From Diplosphaera chodatii (Eukaryota; Chlorophyta; Trebouxiophyceae; Prasiolales; Stichococcaceae): 64,000 nt of DNA. Shown here piece by piece: positions 27,181-40,419 of this stretch (position 1 is the stretch's first letter; each line of letters opens with the position of its first letter). The notes beneath the pieces are model-generated. The model was given only the letters and a program-made list of their open reading frames with translations. It ran no database searches and was not told the DNA's origin. The stretch covers positions 1,116,001 through 1,180,000 of the forward strand of contig JAALGY010000012.1 in NCBI GenBank assembly GCA_032358165.1, read 5' to 3'. Position numbers and translations under genes: made by a program.

Positions 27181-29645
27181 TCATCTGCTGACGCGTGCTG
27201 TCCTGCTGCCTGGTGGCAAAATTGTCCAGAGCCGAGTCCACCTGCATGGTGTGCGATTGGCATTCGTCAGCCAGCCCAGTGGGGCTTGCTCGTGCATGGT
27301 GCTGTGTGGTTAAGGAGATCAAATTGCAAGGTGAATGTAGATGCCAGGACGGGTGCAACCTGTACCTGTAGCCTGCAAGGATGGCAACCAGCTCCCACGC
27401 CATGTGCACTATGCTGGACGGCTTGATCTTCGAGCCTGTAATATGACATTGAGGAGCCGCTGTGGAGTGGAGCACTGCTGACATGGCTAGAAAGAAGGAC
27501 ATAGGAATCACTCACATACAACACAACTAAACTCGAAGCATAAGCTTCGCCTCCACTCGACAGCCACACAGCCATTGAATGGTCCTGTGAGGAACATCGA
27601 CATCGGGTATGACGAACGCTGCCAGAAGGCACCCGTGGTGGTCCGATACCCCACCTGGGATCTCGGTCCAGTCGACGGGCACCTCCACCACGGGGATGTG
27701 CAGCTCGTTGGCAAGGAAGATGAGCTCCACATCGAAGCACCACCGCTGCAGGCGCGTGTTGCTGAACAGCTCGCGAGCCGCGCTGCGCGTCATCAGCTGC
27801 AGGCAGGCAGGCCAGTCACCCTGGTCCGGTGCGTCACACATGACCCTGGTGGGGAAGTGTGTCCTTACCAAAAACCACAGTTGTTTGAAACCTGCCAGGC
27901 AACGCCAGCATCATCATCGGCATGCAAGAGCCGGTGTACGAGGTGGTCGATGCATCAGCTTGTACATCAGGCTGCCAGAAGCACTGCGCCAGCATCGTGC
28001 CAGACCCAGCGGATGCAAGCAACACCAGCCCGATGCCTCTCGGCGTGTGACCCACCTTGAAGCCGCACTGCGTGTCGCGGATCGCGTTGCCCACCACGAG
28101 CATGACCAGCATGTGGAAGCCGTGCATCAAGAAGTTGCGCAGCGGGTGCCGCCGGTTCTGTGCCTGCATGGGGAGCCACAGTCACGTTGTTGACCAGGAC
28201 TTCCGCTCTGTCTTCACCTACCATCACCTCTGCAGTTTCCACAGTATACAAGTATCAACTGAGTGCGACACAGGCGCAGGCACCATTGCTTACAAGGCGT
28301 CTGACATCTGAATCATGAGTGTGCATCTGCATGCAGACCCACCTCTTGCTGCATGTGGGCGCGGGAGCCAACTGCGAGGCCGCGCCCGTTCTTGGCCGTC
28401 TCACCCAGCCGCTGCTCCAGGGCCTCCACGCCAGTGATGACCGTCGCGCCGTCGGCGTCGGCAAACAGCACCCGCTCCCCGCGCGCACACAGCACGCCCG
28501 CCTTGACTGCCGCGCCCTGCAGGGTTACCAGTTGCAAGTATCGTATGTCAACTCACAGACCAGCAAGCAGGCAAATCTCAGCGGTTGCATGACCTTGATG
28601 TCAGTTCATTACACTTAGTCCAGGAATCACGAAATGTACGATGAGGTCACACAAACTTTGCCAATGCCGTGATGCCGGCAGTCACCTTGCCCATGTTGGC
28701 AGGCTGCTGTATGAGTCGGATCGCGTCCAGGCCGTGCTTGCGGATGTAGTCGAACACCACACGGCGCGTGCCATCGCGACTGCCATCGTCCACCACGATC
28801 ACCTGTTGCGACCATTGGATCGTTGCAAGGCATGTGGGACGCTGTGTCATCAACCTTGGAGCAGTTCATTGTACCCTTTTAGCCGGCTTGCGCTGACCTC
28901 ATATGTGAAGTGAGGGCCCTGCTTGTCCCGTCGCTGCTGCAAGTACCTGAATGTCAACATGGCCTCATGTCGACACACCGACAGAATCATGTGCACCCAG
29001 CTGGACGATGCAGCCTTCTTGGAGGTTGATGGCCACGCACGTCCCGCGCGTCCTTGGCCGTCAAACAACCTTAGTGTGCATTGATTCGAGCGCACGGCTG
29101 CCTACCCAAGCGTCTCATCAAGCATTGGCGCGATGCGCTGCTCCTCATTGTAAGCGGGCACCACAATCGATAGTGATTTGGTGGCATCGCTGAAGAGCGA
29201 GGGCGCCACTTGCTGCACGATGGTGGGCATAGGTCCTCATCAGCCCACGGACCACAAGAGAGCACTGTAGCCGAATGTAATCACGGCTGCATGTGCATCT
29301 GCATGCCTTGCACTCACAAGCATGCAGGAAGTGACATAGCCTCCAATCACCACACCACCTTATGCAATGACGCCGGATCCTCTAGAAACCGATCTGATGA
29401 CGACTGTGCGCTGGCCACGTTCAGCGTTCCGAACCATTGCAGCACACGCTGCAGCACCCAGCACAGCAGCAGCGACTGCGGGCAACACAACAATTCTGCT
29501 GTTACATGTGGCACTCAGATCAACATTTCCGGCAGCTGCCACCTGTCCGTACTTGACGCGAAATCTTCCATCTTGTATGCGCGCAATCTGTGCAGCTCAC
29601 CAGAGCGGCAATGGACGCCCACAGTAGCCACTTGCTGGGCAGCAT
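27181..29645 (-). CDS. ALG5: Dolichyl-phosphate beta-glucosyltransferase ALG5
   Basis: An ER enzyme that makes dolichyl-phosphate-glucose, the glucose donor for completing the N-glycan precursor. The model (minus order) is 29601-29645, 29351-29475, 29106-29189, 28898-28946, 28686-28802, 28343-28516, 28056-28163, 27655-27796, 27366-27435 and 27181-27241. The first exon MLPSKWLLWASIAAL joins a hydrophobic SLLLCWVLQRVLQW, giving the expected N-terminal anchor. The GT2 domain shows SLSIVVPAYNEEQRI, HFTYEVIVVDDGSRDGT, NMGKGAAVKAGVL, FADADGAT (DxD), AVGSRAHMQQE, HPLRNFLMHGFH, IRDTQCGFKLMT, RWCFDVELIFLA and PVDWTEIPGSKIKPSS, in the same order as human ALG5. The first motif block is rebuilt only when a phase-2 intron is removed. 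The last exon (WTRLWTILPPG) is the least certain. Confidence 0.94.
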
Positions 29646-30187
29646 TGCAGCGCGCGCCAGCCGACCAAGCCTCAAGGGCTGTGCACTGCAGGGGACTTCA
29701 GTACACAGGGAAGATGTGCGGGTCTGCCTATGGTCCAGCCATCATATACTGCAAGGGAGTTCAGCAACAATGGCCTGCTGTACAGCCCGCGGGACGTCTG
29801 CAGGCACCGACATGCACCAATCGCACATGCAAAATGGGCTATATCTGCAGTCAGATCCGCCGGGATGCGATGTCGCAAACTTCTTGAAACGATGTGACAA
29901 CGCGATCAATTCTAGAAAACGGCAACGTGCCCGGGTGTGCCTTTGCTGCCAAGAACTCAGCTGATGTTGCTACAGGGTTGATCTGGCCCCTCAACCCTTC
30001 TACCCCCTGCAATGCTTGCTGCAGTGCCAAATGAGTCCGCAGGTCACTCACAAGTAGTTGCGCTGACCACAACGAGAGGAGCAAGGCTGTCGTCAGCTGC
30101 GCCGGGCAACGCTGGTGCTGGTGCCAGGGTGACGCATTTCAGCTGCACAAGCTCCTGCTCCTCGAGCCCTCAACCAGCTTTGCAGAC
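29646..30187. promoter_or_regulatory. Divergent intergenic region ALG5 / DCP1
   Basis: About 540 bp between opposite start codons. I see no coding exon or named regulatory element. It must contain the start region of both genes. Confidence 0.4.
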
Positions 30188-32690
30188 ATGGCGCCTCACG
30201 TACCGGCCCCGATGGACCCGCAACTGACAGAGGAGATGAACCTCAGGGTGATGACCAGGATCGACCCTGCCACAGAGGAGGTGCGCTGCTCAATGTCCAT
30301 GCTCCTGCGCTCCCGTGGCGTCATAAGTCATGCAGGACATGCTGTTCTATCAAGAGTGCTGAGCACCGGCATCGTGCGAATCACTGCCACCTAATCGTTC
30401 TCAGCATGCTCCTGCGTTCTGCATGCATGGTGGTAGGGCCCAGATGTGTAGGTTGCCCTTCGTGCACCTGCAGATACTGGCGGCAGTAGGTCATGTTGCT
30501 CTGTACGAGTTCAACACCAATGGCCAGACTTGGGTGAGATTGTAGCTGTTCATCGAAAATTGTGTGCTTGGACGCCGCCCCAGTCCTGCGCCCAGAGTGC
30601 CCTCTTGATGCTAACTGCATGACTTTCTATGTAGGCCCGCAAGGACGTCGAAGGCTCCCTGTTTCTGCAGAGGCGGCGCGCTATGCCCACCTATCAGTTC
30701 ACGGTCTTGAACAAGAAGAGCCAATGTGAGTTGCTATGACGCTATCACGTGCTCACACAGTCTGGGGTTTGCAGTAATTCAACCAAAGTTGATGATGTCC
30801 CAACTGCTGTCAGATGGGCTACCATCCTCGCACAGGCAACTACACTGAAGAGATATCGGGATCCATGGAATTTGAGCTTCAGAATGAGAAGTACATCCTG
30901 TATCGTAACGTTCATGAGCAGGTGCAGCACTTGAACCTATGCCAAGGCAGTGAAGCGATCTACCTGTCGTTCTTGTGACAACACGTTCATGCTGGCTGGT
31001 CGTGACATTCAGCATGCGCAAGTTGTGCAGGTTTTATGCATGTGGTTCCACTCTGCGGAGGACTGTACAAAGGTTGCAACCCTACTCCAACGCATGACCA
31101 AAGGCGACTTGGTAAGCCTACTCGCAGCAGCAGATGATGATGACAACATGAACAACAGCACGTGCACCCTGCCAACGAAAGAAACCTGCTCAATTCTGAA
31201 TGTCAAATGGCAACATCGTCAGAGGTACGGCATCACTGTTTGTACTTGTGTGGTCTTGCAGGCCCAGCCTAGGAATCTGCAGCTGAGCGCGGCTCAGCCC
31301 AGCAGCACTTTGGCTAAAAGCGCGCCGGCTGCTGCAGCTCCAGCCACAAATGGCAGCCGGCACGGCAGCGACGACAGCTTTTGGGATCAGGCTTCGTCTT
31401 CTGTGCAGGTGCTGTTTATATGCATGTGCAATACGCCTGCTATACTGTCATCCTTGCAACATGGCTAGTGACTGGCAACCACCTGCATGGTGTGAGTCTG
31501 CACCACAGCAGTCACTCCATGCCCCTGCAGTGGCAGCAGAAGTCACCAAATAGGTGTGCATTCCTGGTCAGTCCTGAACATGCCATGCAGGCTAAGGAGC
31601 TGCAGTCGACGGACGCAGCATTAGACGGCGGCTCTGGCGCTGGCGGGTCCAATGGCCCCCTGCAGAAGCTGTTCTCCAACATCAAGCTGGCGCCAGGCGT
31701 CACGCCGCAGCGACATCAGCAGCAGCAGCAGCCGCCGCCGCCGGCAGTCCCGCTGCCGCAGCGCAACACAGCTGTGACGCCGCAGCGTCAGCAGGTGCGG
31801 GTCCCGATGGTGCCGCAGTGCCTTGCATGCCCAGGTCGCGCTTTCTGTTTATGCTGTTTGCGTCCAGGCGCTGATATCACATGTGGCCGTGCTGCAGCAG
31901 GCAGCCAATTTGGCCCCGGGTAGCCAGGCAGCGCAGCGTGCCGCATCTGGCGGCCTCAGCATCAGCCCGCCGTCGCCTGCGCCCGCTGGGCTGCTGCGCA
32001 TGTCAGGTACTGTCGCGTCGCACGTCCCAGTCATGGCTTTCAATTACCATGACGCAGCTCGTACAGGTGGTCATGGTCAGCATTGTGTGCAGCTGCGTCC
32101 TGTGATGCGGTGTATGTGTGCTGCTGCGCACAGGCAGCGCGGCGACGCCGGGAAAGGGCGGCCCGCCCTCCAAGCCGCAGCTGCTCACGCCCTCCTTCTT
32201 CAAGCAATCCGCGTCCCACAGTGCGTCCTCACCCCCTCTGTGCAGATGTGCTGACAACGCCCTCAGCCCAAACAGCAGTTTGGGGACTCTGTGTGACCGC
32301 ACCTGTGCTTGCTGCGATCTGGTTCATTTTTTTACGAAAAAAAGACCTACTGCTGCTGTGGGTGCCGAGGCATACGATAGCTCGGTGCCTGTCCTCTGTG
32401 CCCATGGCTGAGCTGATGTGCGACATCTCTTCACACATCAGCAAACCGGTTATGCAGGAGACTCTGCTGGCATCGCCAGCCCACTGCCCCTGAACCTGGG
32501 CCCTGCCCCCGCTGGCCAGCGCAGCGGCGGCTCCGGCGCCACCTCGGGCGCCTCCGCCACCATGTCGACGCTGGCTGCGGACCCGCAGCAGCGGCAGGCA
32601 GTCCGACGCGCGGTGCTGGCGCTGGCAGAGCAGGAGCCATTCCTTGACATGGTGGCAGCCGCGCTGCAGCAGGCCGGCTACAAGCTGTGA
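30188..32690 (+). CDS. DCP1: mRNA-decapping enzyme subunit DCP1 (EVH1 domain)
   Basis: DCP1 activates the DCP2 decapping nuclease in cytoplasmic P-bodies. The complete 406-residue model joins 30188-30280, 30474-30533, 30635-30725, 30836-30921, 31031-31111, 31262-31408, 31591-31794, 31868-32006, 32134-32220 and 32458-32690; every junction keeps phase. The EVH1-like domain occupies roughly residues 12-140: LTEEMNLRVMTRIDPATEE, ILAAVGHVALYEFNTNGQTW, ARKDVEGSLFLQRR, TYQFTVLNKKS, MEFELQNEKYILYRNVHEQ and MWFHSAEDCTKVATLLQR. A long Gln/Pro/Ala-rich linker follows, with LLTPSFFKQ, and the C terminus RRAVLALAEQEPFLDMVAAAL fits the short helical trimerisation domain of metazoan and plant DCP1. The start is the first ATG before the conserved domain. 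The 3' end points at SYF1. Confidence 0.93.
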
Positions 32691-33856
32691 GGCTGAGGCG
32701 TGATCATCACGGATGCGACGCTCAGCAACAGCAGGCCGCCAGCATGTAGACGGAAGCTCGAGCTGCAGCCCTATGGCTGCAGATGCTGTTGTCAACGGGC
32801 ATTTGAGCATGCAGTTGGCATCTGTCGCCAGTGTGAAAGCTGCACCAGAACTGCGGTTGGGGCATCAACTAAAAGGTTGGTGCGCAAGTTCCGTGATACT
32901 TGGGGCTGCCGCTGGCTCTGTTTAGGGTCAGCCTGCACACATCGCGTCCTTTCTGCGCATCGGTTGTCGGTTTACAAGTCATGGCTGCTGCCTCTTGGCA
33001 GGCTTGTTATTAGTGCATGGGAGCCATTTTTGCAGCGCTCACCATGCACAACGGTCTGTTCAGCATTGTTGGGCACTGTGCAGTTGCGCATCTGTGCACA
33101 ATACATAGTGCCGCAGGGAGTGGGGCTAACTTCATGTGTGGGTGCTTTGGCCGCCGGCCCATGTAGTGGGTTGACAGCACTGCCTGGGCAGAGGGCGGTA
33201 ATGTATTGGGAATGTTCAAGGGTGGGAAGCGAGTGCAGTGCATCAACCGTCTGCCAGGAGCCGGCCATCGGCAGGGGCCGCAGGGTTGGGGCGAAAAGGG
33301 TCATGTGCGGCTGATCAAAATGGAGTACCAAGAAGGTGGCAGCACGACTGGAGGGGTCGGAAGGACAGCCACAAAGGGCAAGTGGCACACCAACAAGACG
33401 GAACATCAGCCGGTGGCACAGGGTCTCAGCCACCCTCGCTGAAAGAGCAGCAGCTGCCAGCCATAGCAGCAGCGGCCTGACTGTTGTCGGAAAGACCATC
33501 AGCACCGGCTGCCGTCAGCCATATGACAGCATGCCTTCAGAACGTTTCGGACTTGCATGGAACATCGGCGTTTGTTCGACCACGTTTGGCCTGTGATGTC
33601 GCATTTGCATGCTTACCATGTCACCACACCCTGCCAGATCACATGCACACTCACAGCATCATGTAAGCAGCAAGCGGTTATGTCACTCATCACGTACGGT
33701 TGTACACCTCACAGGCCTGGCAAGATGTGTGGTGTGACGTGTGCTTCGGATCACAACCGGCCTGTGAATATTAACCACATGCCTCCACAGCTCTGTCGTC
33801 ATTCTGCTTACAGCAGATAGATGCCCAATGTAAGAAGCACAAGGTGGACGGTCAAG
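32691..33856. other. Spacer between convergent DCP1 and SYF1
   Basis: 1.17 kb between two stop codons, unusually long for convergent neighbours here. It presumably holds both 3' UTRs. Open frames on either strand resemble no protein I know, and I could not build phase-consistent exons, but a small unrecognised gene cannot be excluded. Confidence 0.4.
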
Positions 33857-36800
33857 TCACGCATCGCCGGCCTTTCTCCTCTTGAAGCGCTCTGCGGCGC
33901 CCAGGGCGGGTTCCGCTGGCTTCGACTCAGCAGCTGCCACCTCAGCTGCGCCGTCGCTGGCACCCGCGCCGCCAAACACGCCGGCCGGCACCGCCTGATA
34001 CAGTGAGCAAGGCCAGGTGAGCGCACTCTGGGATGGCAACCATGCACGCATGCCACCTACTGTGTCACTGACGCATCGGCAGGGAGAGCAGGGACCGATG
34101 GGGTAGGTACAGGCTGTGACGACCCTGCGAGGCAGCGGCTGTACACACCTGCTGCACCACAGCGTCAGCGTCGGCATCGGCCTCCTCGTCGTCCTCAGCA
34201 GGCTCGTCCAGCTCGATGTCCTCTGGATTTGCCGCTGTAGCAGCACACATGTCGCAGTCAGCACCAACTGGCCACCGTTAATGCACTCTGCTGCAGGGTG
34301 TATCGCATATTCTGTCTGTGGGCTGCTGCGCTTAGTGTAGGGCGGGAGGTGCAGTGTCGGTGAGGACACAGGTGGCAAACGTCAGGCAGATGCGCAAGGC
34401 CAGCTGATGCGAAGGTGGGGACAAGGGCGCTTGACGGTACCTGCGGCGGCGGCATCTGCATCCGGCTGCTTCTCCTCACCCTGCTGGATGACGCCCGCTG
34501 ACACGAAGCCAGGCAGCTTGGTGCCCGGCGGCTGCTGCGCCTGCTGCAGTGTTGCCAATGCAGCGCCCCTCAGATCAGTCAGCTGATGCTGCTTCGCCTT
34601 TATGGTTAGCAGTACGCTCGGCCATGTGCTGCGGTGGCGCCAGCACTCTACCGCTAAAGCTTGTGGGCTGCGTTTGCTGTGAACATGCACCAGATGATCC
34701 AAGCGGGCGTACCTCTGGGAGCTGCGCTTCAAGGTCGGCCATGTCGTCGCGTTTCCGCTTTCCGATGCCTGCCTCCACTGTCCCTGCACTCGGCAAACAG
34801 GCCAGCACTACGACGCCGCAGGATTGACAGTCGATGCCTGTAGAATTAGAATCCTCCCCTCGGTCTGCTGGAGCAAACATGGCATCGGATGTGTGACTTT
34901 GGACGTTACACAGCGCCATCAGGTGGCGAGTTCACACAAGGCTGTGTTTTCGGAGCGCTGAAGTGTACCGTTACAATGCCGTTCGTTTTGAGCACCGCAC
35001 CTGAAGTGCCCGGTGCCGAGTCGATGATGGCGGTGTTGAAGTGCAGCTGGCTGAAGGACGCGGCGACTGATCGCTTGATGCGCAGCATCTCCCTGAAGGT
35101 GTCCTCGTTGCCATAGCTGACCTGCAGGCATGTGGGCGGCAACATGACCCCAAACAGCTTCCACAGCTTGCTCGAACACGTCATGCATCTGCACAGCGCT
35201 TGCCACTGCCAGAGCCCACTCCGTGGCACATCAGCCGTATGGTAAGCAGCACGGCAGGGGCGATCAATTTGGACTGCCGGCGCCATACCTCGAAGTCGTT
35301 CCAGTCCTTCCAGAAGCCGGGGTCGTTGCGCGGGTCAGACAGGCTGCTGGCGTGCACATAGATCGCACGCGCCCTGTCCACCTCACCGACCTGCAATGGT
35401 GCATCCAATGCATTGCTGGCTCTCCGTGTACATTCGTCCACCTTACGGTTGACATGCAGAAACCGCGGCAACCGCAGCGAGTTGCTGCCAATGTGACGCG
35501 CTGCTTACTCCAAGCACAGGGTTTCTCACCACTGTAGGGAGCTGACCCGCAAATGCCATGACTCACCCTGGTCTCCAGCTGGGCATAGCGGACGCACATC
35601 GTCTTGCAGTCGCCATCCGACAGGCTGTACGGCGGCTCCGCCTCCACTGCCATCTCGTAGATCTCACGCACCTGCAGAAACCGCAGAAGGCAGGGTTGCT
35701 GTCATGGCCACACGTGACAGGTGAGCTGCAACACGCCCCTCAGGCACCCGCGAAATAGAACGACCAGAACACAACCATCAGTGGATTCTGCAGGCAGCAA
35801 AGCAAGGCAAATCTTGACAGCTGCTGCAGCGTTGTCCCCAGGTCTGAAGCAGGTCATGCCTATCGTTTCGCTTTCTTCATGCAATATACAGCGCGGTAGC
35901 TGCTGCCGCACCTTGCCAATGCCGAAGAAGTCGGAGGCGCGCTTGAGGTACACATCGTAGATGGGCAGCCGCTCATTGACGGGCACCGTGCGCACCGCCT
36001 GAGACGAAACTCAAGGACTCACTACAGGTGTTGCAATTGCAGAAGCATGCCTCTGGTTGACACATGCAGGCAAGCAGCATGTCCTGCACAAAGTGCGCAA
36101 GGTGTCTACGTCTGGCACAACGAGGCACCTGGTCATACACCGCCATTGCAGCACGAGCGAGCCCGTGCTCCTCCTCCAGGGCCGCATACTGCAGGAAGAT
36201 GGGGCCCGATGCATCCGGCGGCGTCTGTGGGCAACATGTAGACAGAGAGGTTAACCACCGCGCATCCGACCTGCATCACCCATAAGTTTGGGACGCACAC
36301 CGAGAGGGCGCTGCCTGTTGCGGGCTTTGGCATGTGCGTGACGCTTGCACACAGGGGAGCATCGCAGTCTAATTGCAAAATGATCAGCTTCATGTTGGGC
36401 CATTACTGCAAGGTGCCTTGTACCAATCCCAACTTAAGGAATAGTGTCTTTTGTTGCACGAACAATACGACCTGGAATAGTTATACTGACGCAATTATGT
36501 AATTATGACAAAGGGCGGCACCTCCCGCAGCGCATGGCGGAACAGGTCGCGGGCGCGCTCCAGCTTGCGGCCGCCGTAGCGGGCCACGAACTTGGCGAGG
36601 TAGGCGACCCAGATGTCCTTGGAGTGCGGGTACTTGAACAGCGCCACGCCCCGCTCGTACGCCTGGAACGCGTCCTCGAAGTGCTTGTTCTCCTGCGGCA
36701 GGGGTGCAATGAAGCGTTTGAAGTTCCTGGGGCCTTGCAGTTTGTAGGATTCATGGCACGGCACTGCATGGACGCAGCAGCTCGAACAGCCATGCTGGCA

Positions 36801-39800
36801 TGCTGACAGGTGGCCAGTCGCGGCAGCGTCGCAGCCAGGACCATCCTGGCTTGCACAAGATCAGGCATGTGCACGAGAGTCTTGGGGTGCTGTCCGATGT
36901 GACAACTGCCAACTCCCACCTCCAGGAACAGCGCGTAGTTGAGCACGATCTGGGGGGTGGCGATGCGCAGGTCCAGGATCTGGTCGTAGACCGCGCGCGC
37001 GCTCTCCAGCGTGCCCAGCGACTCCTCCAGGTCGCAGTAGAAGCTCCACAGCTTCAGGCTGCGGTACAGCCGGCCCTGCGGCGCGGTGCAGGGCGTGTGA
37101 GGTGCAGGGTGCGGACACCCCAATACGAAAGAGTAGCCAAGTTGCCTGGCTGTGGTGGCAGGTTCTCTGGTGCTGGCTGCGTTCATGAGTCCCTGCAATC
37201 GGGCATAGGCAAGAGCCAGCCCCTCTGTCCTGCTGCCATCCGGCACCGAGAGAACAGAAAGAAAAGCAGTTGCCAGAGGAGCACCAGCACAGCCCGACTG
37301 TCGCCCTTTGGCAGCGTCAGCTGCGTGCAGACAGAGTGCCTGGCGGTGCACACCGTGCACCCTGCGACTGAGACCCTGGTGCCCCCACCTGCACGGGGCC
37401 CTCCATCTCGGCCTGGGAGCGGCGGGCGGCGGCGCGGGCGGGCGGCGTGGTCGCCCTCCGCATCAGCTCCAGCGCCCGCCGGAAGTTCTTGTGGCCCAGC
37501 TCCAGCTCCGCCGCCTCGCACCACACCGACGCCAGGTCGTCCACGTACTTGAAGCTCGCCTGGTCGCGTCATACACCCGACATGTCAGTGCGCCGCCCGA
37601 GGCTGGTCCGCTGCTGCCCAGCCCTGCTTTGGTGTCCAGCAGCCATAGCAATGGGCACTGGCAGCATGCATGCTATTCTGGATGTGGAAACTACATTGAA
37701 ATCAGCTGCAGCACCTCGGTGGCCTTCTCAAAGATGATGCGCGCGTTGGCGAGGTCCCCGTGGCGGTCGTAGAACTTGGCGAATGCGCACCACAGCGTGT
37801 GCGGCTTGCCAATGGCCTGTGCACCGGACCAATCAAGGATCAGCTCGCTTCTCAAAGGTGAGCACGAGTCCCATCAGCAGCATCATTTGCAGTGCACTGT
37901 CCTGGATCAGGTACCAGGGTGAACATCGGTTGGCTGCATCAAGTCACCTTTTCGGGGTCCACCGTCTTGACGGCCTCGGTGTACGTCAGGATCTGCTTGT
38001 GCGGCTGGCCGGCGAACAGCCTCGCCCGCTTGTGCCACTCGTGCACGTTGTGCGGGTTCTGCCGCAGCATCACGCTCGACAGCAGCTCTGGGCGCCGTGT
38101 CATCAGGTGCTCCAGCCGCGCCAACCTGGATCCGGGCACTTGACTCCGGTGAGAGGTGACCATGAACTGCAGGGTCAGCTCCATGAGAGCAGGGCAAAGT
38201 GTGGGATCGACACTGACACCCACAGTGCCAAGTCCTTCTGGCCGCATGCTTCGGTAGTACTGGGACTTGAGCCAACAGTCCGGGAGGAAAGGGCACTCAG
38301 TGGACGGCACTGCTGGGAGCAGGAAGTCCATGCACTTACCGCAGGTCGATGTCGCTGCCGGGGTCATGAAGCATGAAGTCACTGCCGTCCTCAACCGCAT
38401 CCGGATCGGGGGCCTGCACGACCACAATCGAGATCAGGACTTCAATGTTTGCGGGATTATGACAGTTCACGTTGACATGTGGAATGAGGATAGAGTGATG
38501 CTTCTTGGCAGTTGACAGGATAAAAGGCTAGGGTATGAACCTGTTCGTCGGCGCCCATGCGCGCTGCCAAGAGGGCCTCCTCAAAGGTCGTGAGCGCATC
38601 AAAGATCAGCGAGAAGTCGCGGACGGTCACAACCTGTTTGTGGCAGCATGATGGCCATGCTGAGTGTGCCCGTCCCCGAAGCTGTGTCGTGTCATCATAA
38701 TGGACACGCTTGCAGGCGGCATGACGACGTGCAGCTGGCATCAATCAGGGTAAAAGGGGACAGCAGCGCCTCACAGTGGTGAGCCCCTCCTCGTAGACGT
38801 CCCGCGCCTTCTCAAAGAGCGCCTGCCGGATGAAGAAGTCCGCCAAGCTGGTCCACAGCCGCCCCACCTGCAGCAGAGCATCACATGCCTCGAACTCTGT
38901 GCAGCGCTCTGCACAACAATCGCAGCCTGCCGGTGGGGAGGCGCCTCGGCTGATGCACATGAGCGCAGGTCATGTGCCGCCAAGCAGCATGCCCGTGTCA
39001 CACTGCCGGCAACCCACCTCGTCGGTGAACTTGCGGATGCCAGCACGCAGGATGGCCTCCACGTTGAGGTGCGCGACCTCCAGCGGGTGGCGGGTGCAGA
39101 TGTCGGCCAGCTCCAGCCACAGCGCGTGCTTGGACTTGCCCTCCAGGCTGCGGAACACCTCGTCATTGACAACCTCCGCCAGCCGGCTGGCTGCCTCGCC
39201 CCATTGCTCCTGTTCGTGGCACCCCGACCGCTTGCTCTGAAACTGTGGCTGTGCAGCACGCGGTGACATCCATTGGTGTCGGAGGTGTCTCCTTATGAGA
39301 AACTTCCAAGCACCTTCAAGCAGAAACGAAGCTGTGGTACACCTCGTTGAGCAGGTTTCCAACTGCGACTCTACCTGCTTCTTCAGGTAGGCGATGTACT
39401 CCTCAACATGGGTGGGCTCCAGCTTCAAGTACCGGCGGTACACTCGCGTCGCCGTCTCCACCGGGATGCCAGAGCGCATGATGAATTTCTGCATCCGCCA
39501 GACATGCAGGTCGGCCTGACTTGAAAGGCAGCCCAGACTGGCTGACGGAAGCGATGCAGCTCCGCGGCCGAGTGGTGCGCTCCGTGATGAGGGCCAGGTG
39601 CCCAAGCATGCAGCTCACCAGGTACAGCACCCAGACGCGGTCGTGCTGTGTGATGGGCAGCGCCTGCAGCGCGCGGTCAAAGGTGCGTCGTGCGCGTGTC
39701 ACGGCCCGCCGCTGCCCAAGCAGCTCCAGGTATTGTGTCCAGATGCGCGGCATCTTGTGCATCGTCACCTGCGCAGCGTGAAGGCGCTTGGTCCCTGGCC

Positions 39801-40419
39801 AGTCAGTGTGTTCCCAAACGACCGCCCTTGTGCCATCCTGAGGGCGTTCAGGGACCCTCGACGGTGCACTGTGACTGCTGGCAAACTATCACATTTCAGA
39901 GACTCTGTTACTCTGAAACAGCACCGTCGCTCACCAGGGCTCGCTCATAGGTATCGCACAGCCGCTCCAGTGCTGGGTCTGTGACCTTCAGTCCCCGGCA
40001 CGCCAGCCGCCGCTCGCCCAGATACTTGTTCCACAGCTGCAGCAGCGTTGCAGTGGGCACGATGTCAGTTAGCACTGTGCCAATGCATGTGCGCGCTGCA
40101 GCTGCTTGCACGCCAGTGCTATGAGGCATGCACGTCCACTTTCCATCAAGTCTGCAGACGACAGCATCCCCGATCGTACCTTGTAGCTGCCAGGCAGCGC
40201 CTTCAAGGCTCGCTCAAACAGCACATGGCGCCGGCGCTCTGCGACGCCCTCCCGCGCATCGATGTACCGCGTCCACATCTTCAGCGAGTAGGGATTGCGC
40301 AGCAGCTCCTCCTCATACAGCAGGTCTTCCTCCGTCGGCAGCATGAACTCGTCCATGGCTGCCGACTTGCTGGTGGGCGCCGCAGCCGGCTCTGATGGCA
40401 CACCCGGCATGGCTGGCAT
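33857..40419 (-). CDS. SYF1: Pre-mRNA splicing factor SYF1/XAB2 (HAT-repeat protein)
   Basis: SYF1 is a HAT-repeat scaffold of the Prp19-associated (NTC) complex in the spliceosome; its human homologue XAB2 also acts in transcription-coupled repair. A full model of 929 residues in 22 exons was built with all phases matching, from ATG 40419 to stop 33857. Exons include 40180-40419, 39935-40036, 39619-39768, 39375-39488, 39018-39209, 38775-38867, 36522-36692, 35912-35998 and 35289-35390. Motifs: DEFMLPTEEDLLYEEELLRN, NPYSLKMWTRYIDA, LWNKYLGERR, MHKMPRIWTQYLELL, FIMRSGIPVETATRVYRRYL, NPHNVHEWHKRARL, RSLKLWSFYCDLEESLGTLE, LNYALFLE, YPHSKDIWVAYLAKFV and FWKDWNDFEVSYGNEDTFRE. The C terminus is acidic, then AVPAGVFGG and a basic end. 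Length is close to the Arabidopsis protein (about 917). Confidence 0.97.
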